From: an uncultured Caryophanales bacterium
GTDB taxonomy: Bacteria > Bacillota_I > Bacilli_A > RFN20 > CAG-826
Assembly: GCA_937902735.1 (NCBI GenBank)
Contig: CALELS010000015.1
Location: 124,001-188,000, forward strand
Direction of reading: 5' to 3'
DNA length: 64,000 nt
The notes beneath the pieces are model-generated. The model made no database searches, was not told the DNA's origin, and saw only the letters and a list, made by a program, of their open reading frames with translations. Below are positions 46,168-54,094 of the stretch, piece by piece (within the stretch, counting starts at the first letter, position 1; every line of letters begins with the position of its first letter). The position numbers and the translations under genes are program-made.

Positions 46168-46867
46168 AAATAAATTAGCTGATTTCATTAAAAATGAACT
46201 TCATCTTGAAATAAATGAAGATATTTTAGATTCTTTTGATTTATTTGAATCCCTTTTAATTGAATGGAATGAAAAATTTAATTTAACCGCAATAAAAGAA
46301 AAAGAAGAAATATTGGAAAAGCATTTTATTGATTCCATCTATCTAAATAAGTTTGTTTCATTTAAAAAACATGACACAGTACTTGATATAGGAAGTGGTG
46401 CAGGTTTTCCTGCTATTGCTTTAGCAATTATTAACACAGATGTTAATTTTACTTTAGTTGAATCTAATGGTAAGAAAGTTTCTTTTTTAAATGAAGTTAG
46501 AAATAAACTTCAACTTAAAAATGTAACTATATTAAATGGAAGAATCGAAGATTTAAAAGTTTTAAGATCTTCTTTTGATTATGTGACTGCAAGAGCGGTG
46601 ACCCAACTAAATATTCTTGTTGAGCTCTCTATTCCTTATTTAAAAGTTAATGGCACACTTATTGCATATAAAGGTTCAATGGTTGATATTGAGATTAAGC
46701 AGGCTAATAGAGCAATTCATTCTCTCGATTCAAAATTTGTTAAAAAAGAAGTGTTTAATCTTCCATATTCAAATGATGGTAGAAGCTTTGTTTTCATAAA
46801 AAAATGTAAGGAGACAAAGAACAAATATCCTCGTTCTTATAGTCTAATTGTCAATAAACCACTTTAA
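46160..46867 (+). CDS. rsmG: RsmG, 16S rRNA G527 N7-methyltransferase
   Basis: A 235-residue SAM-dependent methyltransferase. FNLTAIKEKEEILEKHFIDS is the family N-terminal pattern. The SAM loop is VLDIGSGAGFPAIALAI, and VTARAVTQL is a later conserved block. It methylates 16S rRNA near the decoding site. Its place directly after mnmG is the classical gidA-gidB order. Confidence 0.96.
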   Translation: MDKNKLADFIKNELHLEINEDILDSFDLFESLLIEWNEKFNLTAIKEKEEILEKHFIDSIYLNKFVSFKKHDTVLDIGSGAGFPAIALAIINTDVNFTLVESNGKKVSFLNEVRNKLQLKNVTILNGRIEDLKVLRSSFDYVTARAVTQLNILVELSIPYLKVNGTLIAYKGSMVDIEIKQANRAIHSLDSKFVKKEVFNLPYSNDGRSFVFIKKCKETKNKYPRSYSLIVNKPL

Positions 46868-46868
46868 G

Positions 46869-46897
46869 TTTACTTATTAGTTTAACTTTGTTAATAT
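46869..46897 (+). promoter_or_regulatory. Promoter for the FMN riboswitch and ribU
   Basis: TTTACT (46869-46874), a 17-base spacer and TAATAT (46892-46897). The predicted start, near 46904, falls exactly at the first base-paired stem of the aptamer. Confidence 0.55.
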
Positions 46898-46902
46898 ATT
46901 CT

Positions 46903-47047
46903 TGTTTCAGGGTAAGGTGCAATTCCTAACCGGTGGTATACCCCACGAGCCAATAGGCAGATCTAGTGTAATTCTAGAGGCGACAGTAAAGTCTGGATGG
47001 AAGAAACATTTATGTTATGTTTGTTACCCTGAAATAGGGTATTTTTT
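46903..47047 (+). promoter_or_regulatory. FMN riboswitch with transcription terminator
   Basis: The RFN element is unmistakable: AGGGTAAGGTGCAATTCC, ACCGGTGGTAT, GAGCC, CGACAGTAAAGTCTGGATGG. P1 is TGTTTC (46903-46908) with GAAACA (47003-47008). A terminator follows: TACCCT (47025-47030) with AGGGTA (47036-47041), then six T. TTTCAGGGTA (46905-46914) is fully complementary to 47025-47034, giving the antiterminator when FMN is absent. FMN would thus turn ribU off. Confidence 0.95.
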
Positions 47048-47749
47048 ATGATAAATTGGAATCAACTTGTTGGAATTATTGCCTTTCTTATTTGGGCTGT
47101 TTTTACTGCATTAATTTACAGAAGAGAACACAAGGATGAAGAAAAGAATATTGTTACTGTTAAATCTATTGCAAGAATTGGTGTATTTGGCGCAATTTCT
47201 ACACTGTTATATGTAATCCCAATATTCAATATTCCAATTCCTGCAATTTTTCCAACATTTTTAAAATTTCACTTTGATGAAATACCTGCTTTAATTGCTG
47301 GTTTTGCCTTTGGCCCTTATAGTGCGTTGGGAATTATTTTAATAAAAACATTAATCAAAATCCCATTAGGCGGCGCTACAACTATGTATGTTGGAGAAAT
47401 CTCAGATTTCATTTATTCATGTGCCTTAATCCTCCCGGCAACATTTATTTATCGAAAACACCGCAAATTTAAATTTGCTTTATTAGGTTTATCTATTGGC
47501 TTTGTAAGTCAAATTGTGGTCGCTTTATTCTTCAATATTTACATTATGGTTCCAACATATATGAGATTGTTCTCTATGGACGAAAATGCGATTTTATCAA
47601 TGATGCCACCATTTATTAAAAACCCAAGATGGTCTTATGGATTAATATCTGTTCTTCCATTCAATGTAATAAAGAACTTTATAGTTATTGCAATTACTTT
47701 AGTGATTTATAAACCACTACGTCGTTTGATTGAGAAAATTAAAGCATAA
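47048..47749 (+). CDS. ribU: RibU, riboflavin-binding S component of an ECF transporter
   Basis: A 233-residue membrane protein with six hydrophobic helices. After an N-terminal segment, ARIGVFGAISTLLYVIPIFNIPIPAIFPTFLKFHFDEIPALIAGFAFGP shows the RibU pattern of substrate-contacting residues (quoted here only as the span from about residue 41). The upstream FMN riboswitch confirms the vitamin. It works with a shared EcfAA'T module, not in this window. No free Shine-Dalgarno exists: the only candidate, AGGG (47036-47039), is inside the terminator stem. Confidence 0.93.
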   Translation: MINWNQLVGIIAFLIWAVFTALIYRREHKDEEKNIVTVKSIARIGVFGAISTLLYVIPIFNIPIPAIFPTFLKFHFDEIPALIAGFAFGPYSALGIILIKTLIKIPLGGATTMYVGEISDFIYSCALILPATFIYRKHRKFKFALLGLSIGFVSQIVVALFFNIYIMVPTYMRLFSMDENAILSMMPPFIKNPRWSYGLISVLPFNVIKNFIVIAITLVIYKPLRRLIEKIKA

Positions 47750-47752
47750 AAA

Positions 47753-47771
47753 AATCACCATTAAGGTGATT
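47753..47771. terminator. Shared terminator between ribU and the ferredoxin gene
   Basis: A 7-bp stem (47753-47759 with 47765-47771) with a 5-base loop. Runs of A upstream make a strong T tract for the minus-strand ferredoxin gene; for ribU the tail is only TTCTTAT. Confidence 0.65.
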
Positions 47772-47794
47772 CTTATATAGAAAGCGCTGGTGTA

Positions 47795-47965
47795 TTATTC
47801 AACATCAATCGCACCAAATGGGCATTCGAATCCGAGTTCATCGTCGATTTCTTCAACGACGGCTTTGGCATGGCCATCTGCATCGAATTCAAATACTTCT
47901 GGGCGACATCCAACGCATAAACCGCAGGAACCGCAAGCATCTGCATTAACTTTTACTTTTGGCAT
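47795..47965 (-). CDS. Small [4Fe-4S] ferredoxin
   Basis: A 56-residue acidic protein. It reads MPKVKVNADACGSCGLCVG, then CRPEVFEFDADGHA, and ends FECPFGAIDVE. C11, C14, C17 and C48 give the CxxCxxC...CP set for one [4Fe-4S] cluster; C20 is extra. It carries low-potential electrons in the cytoplasm. GGAGG lies just before the ATG. Being short and on the opposite strand, it is easily missed. Its likely terminator is the hairpin shared with ribU. Confidence 0.93.
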   Translation of the reverse strand: MPKVKVNADACGSCGLCVGCRPEVFEFDADGHAKAVVEEIDDELGFECPFGAIDVE

Positions 47966-48088
47966 ATTTTTTCCTCCGTTGCGTTAATTATAAATTACCT
48001 AATAGTTATATTCAATAGTGAAATAGCAATACTTTATCTATTAAAATTAACGAATTTATATTAGAATATAACGTCGAGGAGAAAAGAG

Positions 48089-48406
48089 ATGGAAACTAGG
48101 ATTTCTAGATATGCAAAATTACGCAAAGAAATCGAACAAATGAGTTCTAATGATTTAGTCGAAAAAGAACAATCGAATGGACTTCCTAGTGAAAATTTAA
48201 TTAATTCATCTCAAAAAAATGCTAAAGATGATTCTTTAGAAACTGTACTTAAAAACGTTCGAAATAAAGAGAATGAAAGCAATAAAGAAAAAGAGCATAA
48301 ATTAACTACCTCACAAAAGAGAATTATTATTTATAGTTCAATTGCTTCCTTTGTTGTATTAGTATTAGTCATCACAATAATTATTGTTGGTATCATAGTT
48401 TTCTAA
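48089..48406 (+). CDS. Small tail-anchored protein upstream of cmk
   Basis: A 105-residue protein. The N-terminus ISRYAKLRKEIE is a basic, helical segment; the middle is polar with many Asn, Lys and Glu; the last 28 residues are a single hydrophobic helix (IIIYSSIASFVVLVLVITII as its core). It is therefore probably tail-anchored in the membrane with a cytoplasmic head. GAGGAG precedes the ATG. It lies 17 bases before cmk. I do not recognise the family. Confidence 0.7.
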   Translation: METRISRYAKLRKEIEQMSSNDLVEKEQSNGLPSENLINSSQKNAKDDSLETVLKNVRNKENESNKEKEHKLTTSQKRIIIYSSIASFVVLVLVITIIIVGIIVF

Positions 48407-48423
48407 AATAAGGAGAAACAAAA

Positions 48424-49092
48424 ATGGAAAAACGTGTAGTTGTCGCAATTGATGGTCCAGCTGCTGCTGGTAAATCCACTATTTCAAAACTTGTTGCTAA
48501 AAAGTTAGGTTTTACCTATATCGATACAGGTGCAATGTATCGTGCTTTCACAAGTTATGTTTTAGATAAAGGTGTGGATCCTGAAAATGAAGCAGAATGT
48601 GTAAAGCTTATTCCTGAAGTTGATATTGAATTGTTCCCAGATGGAAGAGTAGTATGTTCTGGAAAAGATGTTACCCGTGTAATCAGAGAACCAAAGGTTA
48701 GTGGTAATGTCTCATATATTGCTTCATATAAAGATATCCGTTTAGCTTTAGTTGAACTCCAAAGAAAACTTGCTAACAAAGTTAGTGTTGTTATGGATGG
48801 AAGAGATATTGGTACATATGTCCTTCCAAATGCTGATGTAAAAATCTTCATGGTTGCATCTGTTGAAGAAAGAGCCAGAAGAAGATTTAAAGAGAATCAA
48901 GAAAAAGGCATCGAATGCACATTTGAAGATATTGTTGCTGATGTTGAAAAACGTGATCGAATTGATTCAAGCAGAGCCTTTGCTCCATTAAAACCAGCTG
49001 AAGATAGTATTCGTTTAGATACTTCAAAATTAAACATAGAAGAAGTTACCGAAGAAGTTCTTCGTATTATTCACAAAAAAGTAGGTATTTAA
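48424..49092 (+). CDS. cmk: Cytidylate kinase
   Basis: A 222-residue P-loop kinase that phosphorylates CMP and dCMP. DGPAAAGKST (residues 10-19) is the ATP loop, YIDTGAMYRA the CMP-binding region, and MDGRDIGTYVLPNADVKIF the conserved core. Length is normal (about 225). It overlaps der by one base, as in Bacillus-type cmk-der neighbourhoods. Confidence 0.96.
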   Translation: MEKRVVVAIDGPAAAGKSTISKLVAKKLGFTYIDTGAMYRAFTSYVLDKGVDPENEAECVKLIPEVDIELFPDGRVVCSGKDVTRVIREPKVSGNVSYIASYKDIRLALVELQRKLANKVSVVMDGRDIGTYVLPNADVKIFMVASVEERARRRFKENQEKGIECTFEDIVADVEKRDRIDSSRAFAPLKPAEDSIRLDTSKLNIEEVTEEVLRIIHKKVGI

Positions 49093-50402
49093 TGTCTAGA
49101 CTTGGCGTTGTTGCAATAATTGGAAGTCCAAATGTTGGTAAATCAACTATTTTTAATCGTATCGTTGGAAGAAGACGTTCAATTGTTGATGATGAACCTG
49201 GTATTACAAGAGATAGACTCTACGAAACCGCTAATTGGTTGAATAGAGATTTTAGATTAATTGATACTGGTGGTATTGAAATAGCTGATAGACCATTCCA
49301 AGAACAAATAAGAATGCAAGCAGAAATTGCAATCGAAGAAGCTGATGTTATCTTATTTGTTTGTGATGCTAAAAGAGGTATCTCAAATGATGACCGATTA
49401 GTAGCAAAAATGCTGCAAAAGTCCCATAAAAAGGTAGTTTTAGCCGTTAATAAAGTAGATAACAATGAGATGCAATTTGGTATTTCTGAATTCTATTCTT
49501 TGGGACTTGGAAAACCAATTCCTACATCAGGCGAACATGGTATTGGTATTGGCGATATTCTTGACGATATAATCAAGCTTCTACCCGATGAAAAAGCTGA
49601 TGAATATGATGATTCGATTACATTTTCTATTATTGGCAGACCAAATGTTGGGAAATCGTCACTTGTTAATGCTCTATTAGATAAAAAACGTGTAATTGTT
49701 TCTGATATTGTTGGAACAACAAGAGATTCTGTAGATACTCCATTTACTAAAGATGGACAAAATTATGTAGTTATTGATACGGCAGGTCTTCGTAAAAGAG
49801 GAAAGATTTACGAATCTATTGATAAATATAGTGCTCTCAGAGCAATATCTGCCATCGATAGAAGCGAAATAGTTTTATTTGTAATTGATGCTGATCATGG
49901 AATAGTCGAACAAGATAAACATGTTGTTGGCTATGCAATTGAGAAAAAGAAAGCAATTATTATTGTTGTAAATAAATGGGATTTAATTAAAAAAGAACAA
50001 AACACTCAAAGTGATTTTGAAAAGAAAATTAGGAAAGAATTCCAATTTTTAAGTTATGCTCCAATCATTTTTGTTTCAGCACTTAATGGCTCAAAAGTTG
50101 AAAAAATATTTGATCAAATTAAAAATGTTCATTTAGCTTATGATACTCATATTCCAACAAGTGTTTTAAATGATGTTATTCAAGACGCTCAAACCATGAA
50201 TGAGGCACCTGATTTTAATGGTGGTAGATTAAAAATCTATTTTGCAAATCAAGCCAATACTTGTCCACCAACTTTTGTGCTTTTTGTTAATAAACCTAAA
50301 TATGCGCATTTTTCCTATCTTAGATATATTGAAAATAGGCTAAGAGATGCTTTTAATCTTGATGGAACACCTATTGATATTGTTTTAAGAGAGAGAATTT
50401 AA
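49092..50402 (+). CDS. der: Der (EngA), tandem GTPase for 50S ribosome assembly
   Basis: A 436-residue protein with two G domains and a KH-like C-terminal domain. G1 motifs are GSPNVGKST (11-19) and GRPNVGKSS (about 181-189); DTGG and DTAG are the G3 motifs; NKVD and NKWD the G4 motifs. It matures the large ribosomal subunit in the cytoplasm. The C-terminus has the expected FVNKPKYAHFSYLRYIENRLRD-type end (read in part). Length matches the family. Confidence 0.97.
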   Translation: MSRLGVVAIIGSPNVGKSTIFNRIVGRRRSIVDDEPGITRDRLYETANWLNRDFRLIDTGGIEIADRPFQEQIRMQAEIAIEEADVILFVCDAKRGISNDDRLVAKMLQKSHKKVVLAVNKVDNNEMQFGISEFYSLGLGKPIPTSGEHGIGIGDILDDIIKLLPDEKADEYDDSITFSIIGRPNVGKSSLVNALLDKKRVIVSDIVGTTRDSVDTPFTKDGQNYVVIDTAGLRKRGKIYESIDKYSALRAISAIDRSEIVLFVIDADHGIVEQDKHVVGYAIEKKKAIIIVVNKWDLIKKEQNTQSDFEKKIRKEFQFLSYAPIIFVSALNGSKVEKIFDQIKNVHLAYDTHIPTSVLNDVIQDAQTMNEAPDFNGGRLKIYFANQANTCPPTFVLFVNKPKYAHFSYLRYIENRLRDAFNLDGTPIDIVLRERI

Positions 50403-50430
50403 TTTACTAAGATTTCATTATCGATATAAT
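50403..50430 (+). promoter_or_regulatory. Promoter of the HU gene
   Basis: TTTACT (50403-50408), a 16-base spacer and TATAAT (50425-50430). Confidence 0.5.
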
Positions 50431-50454
50431 AAAGGCAACATTTGAGGATGAAAA

Positions 50455-50727
50455 ATGAATAAGACAGATTTAGTTTTAGAAGTAGTAGAAAGAGCTGATG
50501 TTACAAAAAACGAAGCCGAGACTATTATTAATGAATTTCTTACTTTGATTGAAGAAGAACTTATTAAAGGACACGAAGTTAAAATTTCGGGCTTCGGTGT
50601 CTTTAATAAAAAGCATAGAGATGCTCGTATTGGAACTTCTCCAAGTTCACATGAAACAATTACAATCCCAGCAAACGCTACTGTGACTTTTAAACCTTCT
50701 AAATTGCTTAAAGAAAAGCTGAACTAA
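50455..50727 (+). CDS. hup: HU family DNA-binding protein
   Basis: A 90-residue nucleoid protein that bends DNA as a dimer. The helical N-terminus MNKTDLVLEVVERADVTKNEAE and the core VKISGFGVFNKKHRDARIGTSPSSHE are diagnostic (given here as short blocks of the pattern). The DNA-contacting beta-arm carries TIPANATVTFKPSK. It has its own promoter and terminator and lies after der, as in Bacillus. Confidence 0.95.
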   Translation: MNKTDLVLEVVERADVTKNEAETIINEFLTLIEEELIKGHEVKISGFGVFNKKHRDARIGTSPSSHETITIPANATVTFKPSKLLKEKLN

Positions 50728-50756
50728 GTTAGAACTAATAAGTTTTATAAATAAAG

Positions 50757-50781
50757 ATTCTCGATTTTTCGAGAATTTTTT
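50757..50781 (+). terminator. Terminator of the HU gene
   Basis: An 8-bp perfect stem (50757-50764 with 50769-50776), loop TTTT, then a T run leading straight into a -10-like TATAAT for the next gene. Confidence 0.88.
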
Positions 50782-50786
50782 ATAAT
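50781..50786 (+). promoter_or_regulatory. -10 element giving a probably leaderless cca-like transcript
   Basis: TATAAT at 50781-50786 ends 6 bases before the ATG at 50793, so transcription would begin at or next to the start codon. There is no ribosome binding site. The -35 region falls inside the HU terminator and is poor. Confidence 0.45.
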
Positions 50787-50792
50787 GTAAAT

Positions 50793-51401
50793 ATGCCTGT
50801 TAAAGCTTTTGATGAATTAAAAAGAGTATTCAACGAAAATAGATTTCGTTTATTTATGATTGGTGGAACATCTCGTGACTATCTATTAAAAATAGATGTG
50901 CTAGATTTTGATTTTGTAACTGATGCGACTCCTAATGATATGAAAAAATTTCTACCAGAGGCAAATTATCGATTTGAAAAATATGGTAGCGTTCGTCTGA
51001 AAATGAATGGAGTTCATGTGGATATAACAACTCTTAGAAAAGAATCGAAATACTTGGATAATAGACATCCTAGCGAAGTTATATTTACAAAAAAACTTGA
51101 AGAGGATTATATTAGACGCGATTTTACAATCAATGCTATATATATTGATGAAAATTACAAAATAGTGGACTTCTGCAGTGGAATTTCAGACTTAAATAAC
51201 AAAATCATTCGCTTTATTGGTAATCCAGAAGAAAGGATTAAAGAAGATCCCCTTCGAATCTTAAGAGGTGAAAGATTTGCCAAACGACTTGCTTTTCTAA
51301 TTGAAGAAAATACATTAAAAGCAATGGAAAAATATCGATATCTTCTTGATTATTTGAATCAAGAAAAAATTCGAGAAGAAAATGCTAAATCTTTTAAATA
51401 A
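50793..51401 (+). CDS. cca: Very short CCA-adding-type nucleotidyltransferase
   Basis: A 202-residue class II nucleotidyltransferase. The head domain is complete: GGTSRDYLL, then the catalytic pair in DFDFVTDA, and RRDFTINAIYID. Part of the neck is present (ERIKEDPLRILRGERFAKRL). Bacterial CCA-adding enzymes and poly(A) polymerases are about 380-450 residues; here the body and tail domains are absent, and the next gene begins 23 bases later with no continuation. It may still add CCA or only part of it, or work with a partner. The place before dnaD-nth-recU is as in Bacillus. Confidence 0.8.
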   Translation: MPVKAFDELKRVFNENRFRLFMIGGTSRDYLLKIDVLDFDFVTDATPNDMKKFLPEANYRFEKYGSVRLKMNGVHVDITTLRKESKYLDNRHPSEVIFTKKLEEDYIRRDFTINAIYIDENYKIVDFCSGISDLNNKIIRFIGNPEERIKEDPLRILRGERFAKRLAFLIEENTLKAMEKYRYLLDYLNQEKIREENAKSFK

Positions 51402-51424
51402 TATTTGTTAATATATTAACCAAT

Positions 51425-52075
51425 ATGTCACCTGTACAAATGGAAGCTCTCGACTTCCGCTATCTATTACTTGAATATTATAAAAAGCTAAGGCTAAGTG
51501 AAAATGAATTAGCTGTAATTTTGATGATTGATCATCTTTTAGAGCAAAAAAATGTTTTAATTACACCTGATCTTTTATCTATTCGAATGAATCTTAAGAT
51601 TAATGAAATTGACAAAATTATGGTTTCGTTGATTGATAAAGGTTTTCTTGACTATGATTTTTCAAAAAAAGTAAAAGTTTCTTTAAAACCTTTAAAAAAG
51701 GAATTGTATAAATATTTCCAAAACTCATTAGTTAAGGAACACGAAAATAGTTTCAATGAGAATAAAGCGGCGTTCTTAAAGAATATTTATGATGTCTTCG
51801 AAAAAGAACTTTCAAGATCTCTTTCTCCGCTTGAGATTTCGTTAATTGGAGAATGGGTTGATCAAGGATATACTGATGAAACTATTATAAATGCTTTAAA
51901 AGAAGCTCTTTCGAAAGGAAAGAAATCATTAAAATCTGTTGATAAAATTTTGCTTCAATGGCAAGCAAGAGATGATTTAGAAAAGAATGGTTATACAACT
52001 ATCTCTGAAAAATGGGATAAGAATATGGATGAAACCTTAAAAATCATCAAAACTAAATGGGTTGATAATGACTAG
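51425..52075 (+). CDS. dnaD: DnaD-like primosome protein
   Basis: A 216-residue protein. The N-terminal winged-helix domain (LLEYYKKLRLSENELAVILMI start, about 12-90) and the C-terminal DnaB2/DnaD domain (FEKELSRSLSPLEISLIGEW ... GKKSLKSVDKILLQW) match DnaD, which helps load the replicative helicase. There is no Shine-Dalgarno. A 14-bp palindrome, GTTAATATATTAAC (51407-51420), sits just upstream and includes a -10-like TAATAT. It overlaps nth by 8 bases, as in the Bacillus dnaD-nth pair. Confidence 0.88.
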   Translation: MSPVQMEALDFRYLLLEYYKKLRLSENELAVILMIDHLLEQKNVLITPDLLSIRMNLKINEIDKIMVSLIDKGFLDYDFSKKVKVSLKPLKKELYKYFQNSLVKEHENSFNENKAAFLKNIYDVFEKELSRSLSPLEISLIGEWVDQGYTDETIINALKEALSKGKKSLKSVDKILLQWQARDDLEKNGYTTISEKWDKNMDETLKIIKTKWVDND

Positions 52076-52685
52076 AAAATTAGAAGATATTTTTTCTTTT
52101 TTAGATAAAGAATATCCAAACGCTAAATGTGCTCTTAATTACACGAAAGATTATGAGTTTTTAATTGCGGTTATGTTAAGCGCCCAAACAACAGATAACG
52201 CAGTGAACAAAGCAACTGCAGTTTTGTTTAAAAAATATCCAACTATTGAATCACTTGCTAATGCAGATTTAAAGGATGTAACAAGAATCATTTCCTTCCT
52301 TGGAATGTACCAAAAGAAGGCAGAAAATGTTATCAGTATTTCAAAACTTTTAATTAGGGATTTTGATGGAAAAGTACCCAACAACCCCGCTTATTTGGTC
52401 ACTTTACCTGGTGTTGGAAACAAAACTAAAAATTGTGTATTAGGTGAATTATATAATGTTCCTTTATTAGCTGTTGACACCCATGTTCAACGTATCTCAA
52501 AACGATTAAAACTTGTTGATGAAAATGATAGTGTGGAAACAATCGAAAGAAAGCTGACAAAATTAATTCCGCAACAAAGATTAATTAAAACGAATCATCA
52601 AATTATTTGGTTTGGAAGATCCAGATGTAAAGCAATGCACCCATTGTGTAAAGACTGCCCACTAGCAGAATACTGCAAATATTAA
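52068..52685 (+). CDS. nth: Endonuclease III
   Basis: A 205-residue DNA glycosylase/AP lyase that removes oxidised pyrimidines. The helix-hairpin-helix LPGVGNKTKN carries catalytic K119, and D137 is in AVDTHVQRIS. The four cysteines of the [4Fe-4S] cluster are in CKAMHPLCKDCPLAEYC. The ATG at 52068 was preferred to the TTG two codons upstream. It converges on recU with a 4-base overlap. Confidence 0.97.
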   Translation: MTRKLEDIFSFLDKEYPNAKCALNYTKDYEFLIAVMLSAQTTDNAVNKATAVLFKKYPTIESLANADLKDVTRIISFLGMYQKKAENVISISKLLIRDFDGKVPNNPAYLVTLPGVGNKTKNCVLGELYNVPLLAVDTHVQRISKRLKLVDENDSVETIERKLTKLIPQQRLIKTNHQIIWFGRSRCKAMHPLCKDCPLAEYCKY

Positions 52686-53284
52686 AAATATTTTCTCTTA
52701 ATTATAGGAAGATAATCTAAACGAGGTGAATAACCTCTTTTTATTAATTCACCATTAAGTTTTATATCTTTATATGGAATTGATGCTCGTGGTTTACTCT
52801 CATAAAAATCAATTACATATTGAGCATCAATCAAATATGTTTCCTCATTGTTTTTGACAAATTCAATAATGAAAAATGCTATTCCTTTATGAGCAAGCAC
52901 ACCTTTTAAATGATTTATCTGTTGAAGAGGGATATTACTTAATGAAAATGATGTTTTTGAATGAGTCGATTTGGCCTCAAAATCTATGTATTTTCCCATA
53001 TATACTCCGTTATAATCTGTTGTAGATTGTTTTTCGAAATAAGCATTTGTGATAATTGCTCCTTTCGAATAATCAACCTTAACAACATTAATTGGAGTGG
53101 GTCTTTTTGTAACTAAGCATAAATTATTTTCTTTGTAATATTCGTTGGTTAAATTAATGTCATTTTCTAAATCCATTCCACGGTTACGTGTTGAAAGATG
53201 AAGTTTTGCACTAACTTCTTTTTTATTGTTTGTTTCATTTTTGATAGCTTTTGTAGCTATTTTTCCGTTTGGGTAATTAATCAT
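52682..53284 (-). CDS. recU: RecU Holliday junction resolvase
   Basis: A 200-residue endonuclease. NRGMDLENDINLTNEYY, VTKRPTPINVVKVDY, TTDYNGVYMGKYIDFEAKST and NIPLQQINHLKGV are the RecU hallmarks, with the metal-binding Asp and Glu in DFEAK. It resolves recombination intermediates. In Bacillus recU is joined to ponA (PBP1) next to nth; here nth is convergent and no ponA is present. It shares one base with the exonuclease gene upstream. Confidence 0.95.
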   Translation of the reverse strand: MINYPNGKIATKAIKNETNNKKEVSAKLHLSTRNRGMDLENDINLTNEYYKENNLCLVTKRPTPINVVKVDYSKGAIITNAYFEKQSTTDYNGVYMGKYIDFEAKSTHSKTSFSLSNIPLQQINHLKGVLAHKGIAFFIIEFVKNNEETYLIDAQYVIDFYESKPRASIPYKDIKLNGELIKRGYSPRLDYLPIIKRKYF

Positions 53285-54012
53285 TATTCGACAGCCTTTT
53301 TAATAAGTTCATCAAATTCTTCAACTGTGATTGCTCGTTTCTCTTTGATGATTATCTCAAGCATGTCGTGTAGCGGAAGAGGGAGATGTCTTTGTTTTAG
53401 TAAAACATTGCGGTACTCTCTATCCAAAATATCTTTTCTCTCTATAACTTTCTCGAATAAATAAACAAGATTATATGTATCTGCCAACGCATTATGTTGT
53501 TGGCCTTTAAAATCAAATTCAAAAACTTTTAATAAATTTGCTAGCGAATAATTATTTCCGTTTTCATCTAAAACATATCGAGAAATAAATTCTGCAAAAT
53601 CAAAATTATGTTTAATCATTAAATGAACATCTTCTTTTGGAGCGTCCAAATTATACGCTAGAGATTGGGCTAAAATTCTTAAATCATGATTACCAAATGT
53701 AACAAATAAAACTTTAGAGAACTCTCTACCAAGATATTTTTTAAGTTCTTGGATAACTACTCTAAGTCTTTTACCTTTTTCTTTTAGATCAACTTCAGTA
53801 ATTCCTGTTAAATCAGTAACAACTTTACCAATCTTGTTTTTTGCAATAACAAGTGAGTAATATCCTTTATGAATCTTTTTAATTGAACCATCTTTTTTTA
53901 AATCAACTTTAACTGCCCCAATAGCAATCATTTCATGAGAAAATTGGGTTCCCTCTAAATCGAGGAAACATAATTTTTTGCGATTGTTGATTACTTTATT
54001 TAAGTCATTCAT
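53284..54012 (-). CDS. DEDDh 3'-5' exonuclease-like protein
   Basis: A 242-residue protein of the DnaQ/KapD exonuclease type. FLDLEGTQF holds the first Asp-Glu pair, FGNHDLRIL the middle Asp, and HNALADTYNLVYLF the final His and Asp. It probably trims single-stranded DNA or RNA. The ATG at 54012 was chosen because the in-frame extension upstream is short and hydrophobic without a ribosome binding site. It is transcribed away from gpsB and into recU. Confidence 0.85.
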   Translation of the reverse strand: MNDLNKVINNRKKLCFLDLEGTQFSHEMIAIGAVKVDLKKDGSIKKIHKGYYSLVIAKNKIGKVVTDLTGITEVDLKEKGKRLRVVIQELKKYLGREFSKVLFVTFGNHDLRILAQSLAYNLDAPKEDVHLMIKHNFDFAEFISRYVLDENGNNYSLANLLKVFEFDFKGQQHNALADTYNLVYLFEKVIERKDILDREYRNVLLKQRHLPLPLHDMLEIIIKEKRAITVEEFDELIKKAVE

Positions 54013-54047
54013 AAATGCGAAAAATATAATATAGGAAAAAACAGACA

Positions 54048-54087
54048 AATACAAAATATTTGTATTCTAAAATATATGCTTTATAAT
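54048..54087 (+). promoter_or_regulatory. gpsB promoter with inverted repeat, leaderless arrangement
   Basis: The -35 TTTGTA (54059-54064), a 17-base spacer and TATAAT (54082-54087). The ATG at 54095 is 7 bases after the -10, so the transcript is probably leaderless. AATACAAA (54048-54055) and TTTGTATT (54059-54066) form an 8-bp inverted repeat covering the -35. Confidence 0.6.
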
Positions 54088-54094
54088 CATTTTC

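Noticed and set aside
47790..47987. 65-residue plus-strand frame rich in Ser and Pro
   Set aside because: It is antisense to the ferredoxin gene, which explains the sequence fully.
51407..51420. A replication origin element near dnaD
   Set aside because: A single AT-rich palindrome with no DnaA box cluster; it probably reflects promoter sequence.
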